Shown here: positions 16,829 to 25,541 of the stretch, one piece after another | How the letters are laid out: every line of letters starts with the position of its first letter | Position numbering within the stretch: position 1 is the stretch's first letter | DNA from: Haloterrigena alkaliphila | GTDB taxonomy: Archaea; Halobacteriota; Halobacteria; Halobacteriales; Natrialbaceae | NCBI RefSeq assembly: GCF_017352155.2 | Contig: NZ_CP071462.1 | Coordinates: 1,488,001 to 1,552,000 of the forward strand | DNA: 64,000 nt | Direction of reading: 5' to 3' | Program-made: the position numbers and the translations under genes | Notes under the pieces: model-generated | What the model was told of the DNA's origin: nothing | The model's database searches: none | The model's input: only the letters and a program-made list of their open reading frames with translations

Positions 16829-19582
16829 CGGATTCACAGAATCCCGCTCGATGCCGAAATCGATCTCGAGACGGCGATCGACTTCTACCATCCCGAGGAT
16901 CGACCGAAGATCGAACGGGCGCTCGAGCGCGCCGTCGAGGCGGGCGAGGCGTACGATCTCGAACTGCGGATCGTGCTCGACGACGACGGCGACGGCAGCC
17001 ACCGATGGGTTCGAACCATCGGCGACCCCGTCGAGGCGGACGGTGACGTCGTCAAGATACACGGCTCCTTCCAGGATATCACGGATCGAAAGCGACGGGA
17101 ACGAGAACTCGAGCGTTACGAGACGATCATCCAGGCGATCGGCGATCCGGTGTACACGCTCGATGCGTCGGGCGACTTTCGCTTTATTAACGATGCGATC
17201 GAACCGCTCACGGGCTACGACCCCGAGACGATGATCGGAGAGCCCGTCTCGGAATTCATGCGGCCGTCGGATCTCGAGCGAGCACAGGAACTGGTGCGGG
17301 AACTCCGCCGCGAAGACAAGCCCTACGAAACCTTCGAGATGGCGCTAGAGACTGCCGACGGCGACGCGATCGAGGCGGAAAACCACGTCGCGCTGTTGCC
17401 GACCGAGGACGGCGAGTTCGCCGGCACCGCGGGCGTCGTCCGTGATATCTCCGAGCGAAAGGAGCGCGAGCGTGATCTGGAACGGACGCGGGACCTCCTC
17501 GAGCGCACCCAGCGGATGGCACGGGTCGGCGGCTGGGAGCTGCAGATGGAGGACGACCCGTCGACGGCGATCTGGACGGACGAACTGTATCGACTCCACG
17601 ATCTCCCGCGCGATATCGAGCCCGATCTGGAGACGACGCTCGCGTGCTATCATCCGGACGACCGCCCGTTCGTCCGTGAGCAAGTCGAGACGGCGGTCAT
17701 CGAGGAAGTACCCTACGACTACGAGGCACGGCTCCGGTCGGATTCGGGGGACGTCAGATGGGTCCACGCGATGGGTGAACCGATCCACGACGACGGGGAA
17801 CTCGAGACCTTCCGCGGCTCGGTTCAGGACATCACCGACCGAAAGCGACGGGAACTGGCCCTCGAGTCGCTCCACGAGACGGCCCGCGGCCTGCTCGATG
17901 CGGAGACCGAAGCGACGGTCGCCGAACTAGTCGTCGAGACGGCCGCCGAGTTACTCGAGACCGAGGACGTGTCCGTCGCCGTCTACCTGCTCGATTCCGG
18001 AACGAACCGGTTCGAGCCGGTGGCGTTCACGCCGGCGTTCGCCCCACGATCGGACGATCCGCCGTCGGTCGCGATCGGTGACTCCGATTCCGTCCTCTGG
18101 ACGACCTACGTGACGGGCACCCAGACCGTCGTCGACGACGCCGCGATCGGTGACGGTTCGGCGCTGTTCGGCGGCGACGCGCCGGGCGGCCTGCTCGTCC
18201 CCATCGGCGATCACGGCGTGTTCGTCCTGGTCGCCCCGCCCGCGACGATCGACGAGGAGGCCCGGCAGCTGTTCGAGACGCTCGTCGCGACGACCGAAAC
18301 CGCGTTCGACCGCCTCGAAAGCGAGGCGACCCTGCGGGAGCGCGACGCGGAACTGGAAGCCCGGAACCGGCGGCTGCGACGCCAGATTCAGATCACCGAT
18401 ATCATCCGCGGAATCGACCGCTCGCTCATCGGCGCCGACGGCCGCGCCGAGATCGAACGCACCGTCCCCGATCAGCTGGTCGAGGCCGACACCGTCGACT
18501 TCGCCTGGATCGGCGACCTCGACGCCGGCGGCACCCAACTCGAGCCCCGAGCCTGGGCCGGTAGCGATCCGGAGTATCTGGACGCACTGCCGTTCGATCT
18601 CGAGGCAGACTCGAGCGAGCCGGCGGTCCTGACCGCCCGGTCGGAGACGCCGACGCTCGCGGCAAACGTCGTCGAGGGGCTCCAACAGGAATCGTGGCGA
18701 ACGACGGCCCTCGACGCCGGCTTCCAGTCGGCGCTGGCCGTCCCGCTCAGCTTCGAGGAGTACAGCTACGGCGTCCTGGCAGTGTACTCCGACGAACCCG
18801 ACGCGTTCAGCGATCTCGAGGAGACGGTGTTCGCCGAACTCGGCGAGGGGATCGCGAACGCCATCAACGCGGCCGAGACCCAGGAGGCGCTCCACGCCGA
18901 AACGCTCGTCGAACTGACCCTCGGCCTTGAGGGTGACGACCTCCTCTCGCGGATCGCGTCGGCGACCGGCGGCACGGTCACCTACGAAGGCCTTGGCACG
19001 CACTCGGGATCGGAGCCGGTGCTGTTCTTCGAGACGAGCGGCGTCTCGGCGGACGATGTTCGCGACGCGCTCGAGGATCTTGTCTCCGTCACCGACGCTC
19101 GGCTCATCGCCGACTCGGACGACGGCTGCCTGTTCGAAGCGACCGTGACGGGGGAGACGATCGCCTCGCGGCTGGTCCGCCACGGCGGGAGTCCGCGGGC
19201 GATCACCGCCGACGGCGACCGCACGGAAATCACCGTCGACGTGCCGACGACGACGGACGTCCGCGAGTTCGTCGAGATGCTCGGCGATCGGTACGAGGGC
19301 GTCGAGCTCCAGTCGCGGCGACACGTCCAGCGGGCGATGCACACCCGTCAGGAACTCGTGACGTCGCTGTTCGACGACCTGACCGACCGCCAGCTCGAGG
19401 TGCTGCGGACGGCGTACCTCGCCGGCTTCTTCGAGTGGCCCCGCGAGAGCACCGGCGAGGAGATCGCCGAGATGCTCGACGTGACCCAGCCGACGGTCAA
19501 CCGCCACCTCCGGATCGGCCAGCAGCGCCTGCTCTCGCAGCTGTTCGCCACCGAGCGGCTGGCGCCGATCGAGCCCTCGTAG
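16811..19582 (+). CDS. Bacterio-opsin-activator-type regulator with PAS/GAF domains and C-terminal HTH, 5'-truncated
   Basis: A 923-residue multidomain regulator. Three PAS domains (about 1-95, 100-215, 225-345) each end in a PAC-like (D)I(T/S)(D/E)RK motif. Two GAF-like domains (about 355-515 and 525-690) follow, then a Bat-type domain (about 695-850, ETLVELTLGLEGDDLL) and an HTH of the Bat/DmsR class (LTDRQLEVLRTAYLAGFFEW, then STGEEIAEMLDV). The first PAS domain clearly begins upstream of the only usable start (TTG 16811): in-frame codons at about 16730-16810 read LEQAEQLANVGAWVLD. No start codon lies between there and an in-frame TGA at 16679-16681. The gene has therefore lost its 5' end, and expression from TTG is uncertain. 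Confidence 0.8.
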   Translation: MTDEVHRIHRIPLDAEIDLETAIDFYHPEDRPKIERALERAVEAGEAYDLELRIVLDDDGDGSHRWVRTIGDPVEADGDVVKIHGSFQDITDRKRRERELERYETIIQAIGDPVYTLDASGDFRFINDAIEPLTGYDPETMIGEPVSEFMRPSDLERAQELVRELRREDKPYETFEMALETADGDAIEAENHVALLPTEDGEFAGTAGVVRDISERKERERDLERTRDLLERTQRMARVGGWELQMEDDPSTAIWTDELYRLHDLPRDIEPDLETTLACYHPDDRPFVREQVETAVIEEVPYDYEARLRSDSGDVRWVHAMGEPIHDDGELETFRGSVQDITDRKRRELALESLHETARGLLDAETEATVAELVVETAAELLETEDVSVAVYLLDSGTNRFEPVAFTPAFAPRSDDPPSVAIGDSDSVLWTTYVTGTQTVVDDAAIGDGSALFGGDAPGGLLVPIGDHGVFVLVAPPATIDEEARQLFETLVATTETAFDRLESEATLRERDAELEARNRRLRRQIQITDIIRGIDRSLIGADGRAEIERTVPDQLVEADTVDFAWIGDLDAGGTQLEPRAWAGSDPEYLDALPFDLEADSSEPAVLTARSETPTLAANVVEGLQQESWRTTALDAGFQSALAVPLSFEEYSYGVLAVYSDEPDAFSDLEETVFAELGEGIANAINAAETQEALHAETLVELTLGLEGDDLLSRIASATGGTVTYEGLGTHSGSEPVLFFETSGVSADDVRDALEDLVSVTDARLIADSDDGCLFEATVTGETIASRLVRHGGSPRAITADGDRTEITVDVPTTTDVREFVEMLGDRYEGVELQSRRHVQRAMHTRQELVTSLFDDLTDRQLEVLRTAYLAGFFEWPRESTGEEIAEMLDVTQPTVNRHLRIGQQRLLSQLFATERLAPIEPS

Positions 19583-19639
19583 GGGCGCCGACGGCCCGAG
19601 AGAGGAACGCCCAAGGACCCGGTCCTCGTACGCCCGGCT

Positions 19640-20455
19640 ATGGAGACTTCCCAACGGCGCCGCGAGGACGGTCCGCTCCGCTCGGTGCTCGTCGCCGCCG
19701 GACTGACGATACTCGGCCTCCTCGTCGCCAACTTCACGACGCTGCCGGCGTTTCTCCTCGATCCCGCGTTGCTCGAGTCGCCGGCGGACGCGTCGCGGGC
19801 CGCTCGTTCGGTGTTGTTGATCCTGAACTTCGTCGGCTTCGCGCTGGCGGGGGCCATCTACCTCGCCGCGACCGATCACGGCTGGGCGTACGTCGACCTC
19901 CGGATGCCGTCGAAGCGGGGCTGGAAGTACGTCGGCATCGGCATCGTCGCCATCCTCGCGTTCTACTTCCTCGTGAGCATCGTCGTCTCCACGCTCTCCT
20001 TGCCCTCCTCGGAGAACCAGGTCATGTCCTACATCGACGACGATCCGACGATGGTCCTGATCATGATCGCCATCGTCTTCTTCTTCAACGCGCCGGCGGA
20101 GGAGTTCCTCTTCCGGAACATCGTCCAGAAGCGCCTCTACGCGGCGTTCAGCCGGCTGCAGGCGGTCGTCATCGCCAGCGTGATCTTCGGACTCGTTCAC
20201 TTCCCGTCGTACGCGCTCCTCTCCGACTCGATGCTCGCGACCGCGGTGCCGCTCGCGACCGTCACCGGCGGCGCGCTCGTCTTCGGCTACCTCTACGCGA
20301 AAACGGATAACCTGCTGGTACCGATCGTCTCCCACGCCACCTTCAACGCCTTCCAGTTCGGCCTGCTCTACCTCGCCCTCGAGTACGACCTCTTCGAAGA
20401 GGCTCAGCCGACCGCCGACGCGGTCGTCGACGCGCTGGCGGCGGTTCCGCTGTAG
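19640..20455 (+). CDS. CPBP-family intramembrane metalloprotease
   Basis: A 271-residue membrane protein of the CAAX-protease/bacteriocin-processing (CPBP, ABI) family. Seven to eight helices are predicted. The catalytic signature is complete: PAEEFLFRNIV (EExxxR, about residue 153), GLVHFPSY (about 194) and SHATFNAFQFG (about 233). The substrate is unknown. Its ATG is preceded by 57 bp after the stop of the Bat-type regulator, and hjc follows 75 bp downstream on the same strand; no functional link between the three is evident. Confidence 0.9.
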   Translation: METSQRRREDGPLRSVLVAAGLTILGLLVANFTTLPAFLLDPALLESPADASRAARSVLLILNFVGFALAGAIYLAATDHGWAYVDLRMPSKRGWKYVGIGIVAILAFYFLVSIVVSTLSLPSSENQVMSYIDDDPTMVLIMIAIVFFFNAPAEEFLFRNIVQKRLYAAFSRLQAVVIASVIFGLVHFPSYALLSDSMLATAVPLATVTGGALVFGYLYAKTDNLLVPIVSHATFNAFQFGLLYLALEYDLFEEAQPTADAVVDALAAVPL

Positions 20456-20530
20456 CTCGCCGACCACTCCGCCGACCACTTTCACCGCGCGCTCCGTCCT
20501 TTTATTAGCACCCGCGGTCGAGAGGCCGGT

Positions 20531-21049
20531 ATGTCTCAGGCGAAGGGTGACCGCCGCGAGCGGGAACTCGTCAACGAACTCGACGGCGCCGGTTTCGCGG
20601 TGATGCGCGCCCCCGCGAGCGGGTCGGCAACCGAGCGCGAACTCCCCGACGTGCTCGCCGGCGACGGCGAGCGGTTCTACGCGATCGAGGCCAAGTCCAG
20701 TTCCGGCGACCCCATCTATCTCACCGGCGAGGAAGTTGAGGCGCTGATCTACTTCTCGCAGAACTTCGGCGCGAAACCCCGCATCGGCGTCCGGTTCGAC
20801 CGCGAGGACTGGTACTTCTTCCACCCCGGCGACCTCCACGTCACCGACGGCGGCAACTACCGGGTCAAGAAGGAGACCGCCATCGCGGAGGGCACCGATT
20901 TCGCCGAGTTCGTCGGCGAGTCGGCGAAGGTCACCCTCGAGGAAGTCGGCGAGGCCGACGACGGGCCCGACGAGGAGATCCTGCGGGTGCTCAACGCCGT
21001 CGAACAGGGCGTGATGGACGTCGACGAGGCCGCCGAACTGCTCGAGTAG
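20531..21049 (+). CDS. hjc: Archaeal Holliday junction resolvase Hjc with C-terminal extension
   Basis: A 172-residue structure-specific endonuclease that resolves four-way DNA junctions. The archaeal Hjc core (about residues 1-120) has the catalytic set: a Glu in RRERELV, Ser30 in PASGSA, Asp40 in RELPD, Glu53 and Lys55 in AIEAKSSS. An acidic linker and a short helical hairpin ([13 protein letters not shown], then VDEAAELLE) form an extension of about 40 residues not needed for the nuclease fold, resembling SHOCT-like C-terminal helices. Start at ATG 20531, preceded by TTTATTAG about 25 bp upstream as a possible TATA box. Confidence 0.95.
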   Translation: MSQAKGDRRERELVNELDGAGFAVMRAPASGSATERELPDVLAGDGERFYAIEAKSSSGDPIYLTGEEVEALIYFSQNFGAKPRIGVRFDREDWYFFHPGDLHVTDGGNYRVKKETAIAEGTDFAEFVGESAKVTLEEVGEADDGPDEEILRVLNAVEQGVMDVDEAAELLE

Positions 21050-21222
21050 TCCGCGTTCGCTCCGACGCGACCCGACGCGACTCGACTCGATCGGTGGCCT
21101 CGCGTCGGCCGCGTTCGACCCGACGCGAATCGGCCGTGACCTCGCGTTCCCCGCCGTCGGCCGCCGGCCCAACTAGTTGGGCTGAAGCGATATCCATTCG
21201 GGCGGTCTGAATCCGGTGACCA

Positions 21223-21378
21223 ATGAGCAATTCGACGGCTATCGTCCGACGGACGGCGGTTTGCGAGAACTGCGGCTCGGCGTTCGCGGTCCGCGTCTGG
21301 CCGGACGGCCGGATTCGACCGATCGGCTCGCCGGCGAACTGCCCTTGCGGAGGGACCGACTTCCGCCTGCTCTCGTAG
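21223..21378 (+). CDS. Small zinc-ribbon protein (51 aa)
   Basis: Translated from the ATG at 21223, this 51-residue protein has CENCGS and CPCGGTDF motifs, the two half-sites of a zinc ribbon of the haloarchaeal small CPxCG type, with a short beta-like linker (FAVRVWPDGRIRPIG). The frame is compact, starts with ATG in a good context and ends in a TAG before non-coding DNA. Proteins of this size are common and mostly uncharacterised in haloarchaea. Some have been linked to regulation or stress, but nothing assigns this one. Confidence 0.7.
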   Translation: MSNSTAIVRRTAVCENCGSAFAVRVWPDGRIRPIGSPANCPCGGTDFRLLS

Positions 21379-21577
21379 CCGGCGGCGACGCGAACTCCTC
21401 GTACGCCGCCTCGGCCCAAGCAGAGTTTCGTCGTTGCAACCTGTTGGCGATACGGGCTCATTTCCGGAATTAGATCCGAATCAAACGGTCCAGTTCGGCA
21501 ACTCCAGATGCAACGTGACTGTCCGTCAGGACGCAGTTCACACGTGAGAGACGACGATCGCCGGTAGCCTTTCGAGG

Positions 21578-21889
21578 CTACTCGGTTATCGACAGTGGTT
21601 CTTCGTCCGGGACGATTCGAAGTTCGTCGTTCGTAACGATCTCGACCGTGTATCCCTGATACTGGAAGGTCAGCCGGCACGGAGTTGCGGTCTCCTCGGC
21701 GCGAGCGACGACCGAATTCAGCGCTTCCGGATCCACATGGTTCCATAACGGTTCGAGTTCGTCCGGCTCCTGCCCGGTCAACTCTGCGATGCTTTGGATT
21801 ACCATGAAACTCGTCGATTGATCGGGGGTTTGCTCCAGATCGACTTTGTACACAGGGATTATTTCATCCCAGTTGTCGTTGGTGGTCAT
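21578..21889 (-). CDS. HalOD1 output-domain protein
   Basis: A 103-residue stand-alone HalOD1 domain, a haloarchaea-specific module proposed as a signalling output. The pattern SMVIQSIAELTGQEPDELEPLW...VDPEALNSVV then a beta-rich CRLTFQYQGYTVEI is typical. The start at the ATG 21889 gives the usual acidic N-terminus; an in-frame start nine codons upstream is less likely. A paralogue is at 26556-26876. Upstream (21890-22130) is AT-richer and could hold its promoter. Confidence 0.8.
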   Translation of the reverse strand: MTTNDNWDEIIPVYKVDLEQTPDQSTSFMVIQSIAELTGQEPDELEPLWNHVDPEALNSVVARAEETATPCRLTFQYQGYTVEIVTNDELRIVPDEEPLSITE

Positions 21890-22130
21890 GATGTGGGGGG
21901 TCGAGAAACTCGTCACCTATTCAGCGTGCTGAATAGTCTCTCACGAGAGAAAGACTTGGTTGCCAATATATTTGGGACGACTATCGGTCGATTCCGTCCA
22001 GTAGAGATACTACCTGTACTCGCTCCAATTTTCATAGCCTGATTTAGGTAAAGAAGCCGCGCTACTATCTACTGGTACGCGACTGTGACTGGGATAGAGA
22101 ACCCGATTTTCTGCTGCTATCGGGGCATCT
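21890..22130. other. Spacer before the family I hairpin array
   Basis: No gene. It contains the 16-mer CTACTATCTACTGGTA at 22062-22077, which recurs exactly at 33269-33284 next to the family II element. Confidence 0.5.
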
Positions 22131-22533
22131 GGGGATTGCCACCACCTCCCCCAACCGATTTCTGCTCACGGGCGCTGCGGGACGGCTTCGCCGTCCCGAC
22201 AGTCGCGGCGCGTAGCGCCGCGCTCTGCCCGTTCGCATGGTTCGCGGAACCTTTGGTTCCGCGCTAACGCTCGTTCACGTTCGTTCACTCACTCATCCAC
22301 AGGAAGACGCTTCGCGTCTTCCAAGCCATTCGCTCGTGATATCTGCTCACGGCGGCGCTGCCGCCGTCTGTTCACGGGCGCGAAGCGCCCGTTCACATGG
22401 TCGGCGAGACTGGAAGTCTCGCCCTATTCGCATAGTCTGCGGGACCGAAGGTCCCGCACTACCCGCGACGACCTCGCACGACTTCGTGCTACGGTTCGGT
22501 ATCCCTCACCGTGGCACAGCGCGCGCCACCGCA
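22131..22533. repeat. Dispersed non-coding repeat, family I, copy b: array of nine hairpins
   Basis: Same ends as 8643-8816 (GGGGATTGCCAC at the left, CACAGCGCGCGCCACCGCA at the right) but expanded to 403 bp. Eight perfect inverted repeats follow each other with 8-9 bp arms and 3-nt loops: 22178-22198 (loop TTC), 22204-22222 (GTA), 22243-22263 (TTT), 22302-22322 (TTC), 22349-22367 (GCT), 22374-22392 (GAA), 22403-22423 (GGA) and 22438-22458 (GAA). A weaker one is at 22476-22489. Arms are unrelated in sequence between hairpins. Spacers are 5-38 nt and often read GTTCAC or TTCGC. No ORF is credible. Confidence 0.75.
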
Positions 22534-22594
22534 CCCGGTGGCTCGAGCTGGTACGTCCGTAGGGCGACTCCATCCCGAAAAACATCGTCGTCGC

Positions 22595-23218
22595 TTACGT
22601 CGCTTTCTCGAGTCGCGTCCGGGGGAAGACGTAGACCTTCAGCGACTCGGGGACGACGCCGTTCTGGGCGACGGTCGCGTGGGGGTAGACGGCGCCGACG
22701 ACGGGGACGTCGGGCTCGTAGTCCTCGTTCGTCGCGTACTCGGCGACGGTGGTGTCGGTCCCGCCGATTCCGACGGCGTCGGCGCGGAGGTCCGAGACGT
22801 CGACGACGGTGAGTCGGTCGCCCGTCTCGCGGTCGACGACGGCGTCGCCCGGGTGGAGCGCGTGCTCCTCGCAGTAGAACGGCTCGGACTCCGACTCGTC
22901 GACGAAGACGGTGTCGCCGCAGTCGTGACACGCGACCGCGATCCGGCCCGGCGGCGGGGTGCGGCCGTGCGTAATCTCGATGGCGACCCGGCGGATGTGC
23001 TTGCAGCGGGCGTCCCGGAAGACGTGATCCGGACAGGTACACCGGCCCGCCTCGAGGTCGACGAGGTAGGTGTGGTCGTTGGCGGACTCGATCTCGTAGA
23101 GGCCGTCGCCCAGCCCCAGCACCGACATCGGTTCGGTGCGGGCGCGGCGCGATCGCTCCTCGAGGTGGTCGCTCGACGGTACTGGCAGTGCTGTTTTCGG
23201 TGACGCTGTTGTGTTCAT
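22595..23218 (-). CDS. SWIM zinc-finger domain protein
   Basis: A 207-residue protein. After a Ser/Arg-rich N-terminus, residues about 35-80 carry the SWIM finger: CTCPDHVFRDARCKH (CxC...CxH). A second zinc-binding-like segment (CHDCGDTVF then FYCEEHAL) follows at about 97-122, then a beta-rich C-terminal domain. SWIM fingers mediate DNA or protein binding, and archaeal members are found near recombination or repair genes. The specific role is unknown. Start is the ATG at 23218. Confidence 0.85.
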   Translation of the reverse strand: MNTTASPKTALPVPSSDHLEERSRRARTEPMSVLGLGDGLYEIESANDHTYLVDLEAGRCTCPDHVFRDARCKHIRRVAIEITHGRTPPPGRIAVACHDCGDTVFVDESESEPFYCEEHALHPGDAVVDRETGDRLTVVDVSDLRADAVGIGGTDTTVAEYATNEDYEPDVPVVGAVYPHATVAQNGVVPESLKVYVFPRTRLEKAT

Positions 23219-23565
23219 AGGTGCGTCGGGTGGTGATCGCGAAATCGCCGGTAGCGGTGGTCGACGCGGCGTCGATCACCGGTTCGGTAGTCGGTTCACT
23301 GTTCGAATACGGTAGGGGCTCAGGGACTATAACGACCGCGCCGGCGACTGCTGGGTGTCGATTTATGTGTACGGACGCGAGGCGGAACCCCTTCGCTTCC
23401 GGTGGAACCCGGCGGTCGTTCGGCCCCAGCGGCCGTTCGACCCTGCTGGCCGTCGATCCTGGTAGCCGTTCGTGAGACCGGGCCCTCCAGCTCGTCTGGC
23501 CCGCCGAGACGCGGTGGGCCGCCCCTTCGAAGCCCTTTTGACCGGGCCGCCGAAACGAACGGACA
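23219..23565. other. Intergenic promoter region between divergent genes
   Basis: 347 bp without a credible gene, between divergent starts. It has imperfect 17-18 bp repetition of GCCGTTCGACCCTGCTG type at about 23430-23475. Confidence 0.45.
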
Positions 23566-23832
23566 ATGGTCGAACGAGACCAACTCATCGAAATCGGCGT
23601 CGCCGTCGCCACCGTCATCGTGATGCTCGGGACCATGATCAGTATCGGGTCCACGTACGGCGGCGACAGCGGGACGCTCTCGGCCGACGGCGGCCAACTG
23701 CTCGTCATGGCTATCACCGGCTTCATCTTCCTCATGCTCGTCGTCGGCATCACCCTCGCGTACGTCCTGAACGACCCCGAGGACGGCCTCGAGTCGGACG
23801 AGACGGACGCCGACGCCGGGAGCGCGATCTGA
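23566..23832 (+). CDS. Small two-helix membrane protein
   Basis: An 88-residue protein with two helices (about 8-27 and 45-67) separated by a Gly/Ser loop (STYGGDSGTLSADGG) and an acidic tail. It belongs to a widespread haloarchaeal uncharacterised group by general appearance; I cannot name the family with certainty. Another small membrane-protein gene follows 42 bp downstream in the same direction, so an operon is likely. Confidence 0.75.
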   Translation: MVERDQLIEIGVAVATVIVMLGTMISIGSTYGGDSGTLSADGGQLLVMAITGFIFLMLVVGITLAYVLNDPEDGLESDETDADAGSAI

Positions 23833-23874
23833 CGACGACGGTATTTTTTTGACGTTGGTCAGTTGACGTGTAGT

Positions 23875-24288
23875 ATGGACAGTTCCGACGCCGCCGTCGA
23901 ATCGACGGATCGGTCACGCTCGAGCTGGGCAGTGATCCCCGCCGTCGTCCTCGCCGTCCTGCTCGGGTCGTCGCTGCTGTTCCTCGTGACGTCGCTCGTC
24001 GAGTCGAGCGTCGCCGTCGGCGGGATCGTAATTTTGGCACTCGCCGCGGCCGGCGCGCTGTGGCGCCGCGCCGTGGCCCCGACGGCCGACACCGACGATC
24101 CGAGTAGCGACGTCGACGCTGGCGACCGCAGTGGCGGCGACGGGACCGAGTCGAACGTCTGGAACGCGATTCCGCCCTGGCAGTACGACGGTCGCCACGT
24201 CGAATCCGGCGGTCTCACCCGCGGCGAACAGGAACGGGCGCTCCACGAGATTCAGCGGCAGGCCGACGAACTCGACGAACAGCAGTAG
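23875..24288 (+). CDS. Haloarchaeal two-helix membrane protein with hydrophilic C-terminus
   Basis: 137 residues. Two adjacent helices (about 18-40 and 45-65, VIPAVVLAVLLGSSLLFL and GGIVILALAAAGALW) are followed by a cytoplasmic-type hydrophilic tail ending ERALHEIQRQADELDEQQ, a predicted helix. The ATG at 23875 is preferred over an upstream in-frame TTG because the acidic N-terminus then precedes the first helix. It ends 12 bp before the convergent priL stop. Function unknown. Confidence 0.75.
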   Translation: MDSSDAAVESTDRSRSSWAVIPAVVLAVLLGSSLLFLVTSLVESSVAVGGIVILALAAAGALWRRAVAPTADTDDPSSDVDAGDRSGGDGTESNVWNAIPPWQYDGRHVESGGLTRGEQERALHEIQRQADELDEQQ

Positions 24289-24300
24289 CGCAGTAGGGAC

Positions 24301-25383
24301 CTAGTCGCCGCTGGCCGCCTCTTCCTCGCCGTTGGCCTCCCGCCAGTCCTCGAGGTCGTCGTCGTCGGCGTCGTCGATCCGCTCCTCGTAGTAGGCCATG
24401 GGATGGGGAATGCGCTCGCAGAGGTCGTCCTTGTTCACGCAGTCGCCGTAGGACTGCATCGTGGCACAGGAGGGCGGCGAGTACTCCGTCGGGGAGCTAT
24501 CGCCGCGGATGTGGTCGGTCTGGTAGCGGGTCATCTCCTCGCCGAACGAGGAGTTGACGCGGTAGAGTTCGACGATCTCGTCGGTGGTCATCCCGATGCT
24601 CGTCAGGAAGGCGGTGATGGCGAACCGGGAGTGGTGGGGGAGGTGTTCGCCCTTCTGGATGTCGTCCAGCAGGGCCTTCATGCAGGGCGGGAACAGGTCC
24701 GGCACGACGGTGTCGATCTCGCGGGTCAGGTCGAGGTCCGCCAGCACGTCGCGGATCTCGGCGGCCTCCTCCTCGAGGGCCGTCGCGATGGCCTCGGGGA
24801 CGTCGAACGGCAGGCCGTCCTCGATGCGGCTCCGGATGGCCTCGCGGAGCAAGGTGTGTAGTTCGGTCTCCGTAACCGGCACCTCGCCGTCGGCCAGCGC
24901 GCGGTTGACGAGGCGCCACTCGTCGTCCCGGAGGGCTTCCGCCAGCGGCAGGTAGGTGCCGACGTCGACCCGGTAGCCGTCGGGGGTCTCCCGGGTCGCC
25001 TCGTGGAGGTCGAACTCCGCGAGCAGATCCTCGAGGCCCAGTCCCGTCGACTCGACGCTCTTGAGTTCGGTCGTGTCCTCGAGGTCGGCGGCGAAGCGCT
25101 CGAAGGCCGTCGCGGCCTCGGCGCGGGCGTACTTGCGGACGAGCACGCGCTCCTCGACCATCGAGACGAGGACGCGCGCGACGGGGTAGGAGAGCAACTC
25201 GACGCGGGAATCGCGGCGCGGGTCGCCGGTCGACCGCCCCTCGAGGGAGGCCAGCACGCGCTCGCGGGCGCGGTCGACGACGGCCGGATCCTGCTCGACC
25301 ACGGTGGCTAGGTCCACGGCCTCCGTCGCCACGGCCTCGCGGGCGGCCTCGAGGAACGGGTACCGGGCGTGGAGTCGCTGCAT
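24301..25383 (-). CDS. priL: DNA primase large subunit PriL
   Basis: A 360-residue regulatory subunit of the archaeal/eukaryotic-type primase, which with PriS makes primers for replication. The C-terminal domain carries the four Cys expected to bind a [4Fe-4S] cluster: PPCMKALL (about 234), PPSCATM (about 305), GDCVN (about 312) and DLCERIPHP (about 321). The conserved segment HSRFAITAFLTSIGMT precedes them. The acidic tail (DDADDDDLEDW) is typical of halophiles. The start at 25383 begins MQRLHARYPFL, as in other PriL. priS is not in the window; the sliding clamp gene is 1.7 kb away. Confidence 0.96.
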   Translation of the reverse strand: MQRLHARYPFLEAAREAVATEAVDLATVVEQDPAVVDRARERVLASLEGRSTGDPRRDSRVELLSYPVARVLVSMVEERVLVRKYARAEAATAFERFAADLEDTTELKSVESTGLGLEDLLAEFDLHEATRETPDGYRVDVGTYLPLAEALRDDEWRLVNRALADGEVPVTETELHTLLREAIRSRIEDGLPFDVPEAIATALEEEAAEIRDVLADLDLTREIDTVVPDLFPPCMKALLDDIQKGEHLPHHSRFAITAFLTSIGMTTDEIVELYRVNSSFGEEMTRYQTDHIRGDSSPTEYSPPSCATMQSYGDCVNKDDLCERIPHPMAYYEERIDDADDDDLEDWREANGEEEAASGD

Positions 25384-25541
25384 CGGTAATGGGATGTTAC
25401 TGCGGCGGGTTAAACCCGCTGATTGTTCGAGGGGTGGTAGGGGCGGGTAACGGCGAGTTAGGAGCGCGCGTCAGATCCGCTCGCCGGACCTGTCGGGACT
25501 CGTGGGTCGATTACAAGGGGATCCGATACGTCACTTCGGGT

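Noticed and set aside
17951-21172. Very long antisense ORF (over 1000 codons, minus strand)
   Set aside because: Lies opposite clear genes (Bat-type regulator, CPBP protease, hjc). It is Arg/Val-rich with no domain, typical of GC-rich shadow frames.
22131-22533. Hairpin array considered as a CRISPR array
   Set aside because: The repeated part is not a constant sequence; each hairpin has different arms, spacers vary from 5 to 38 nt, and no cas genes are present.
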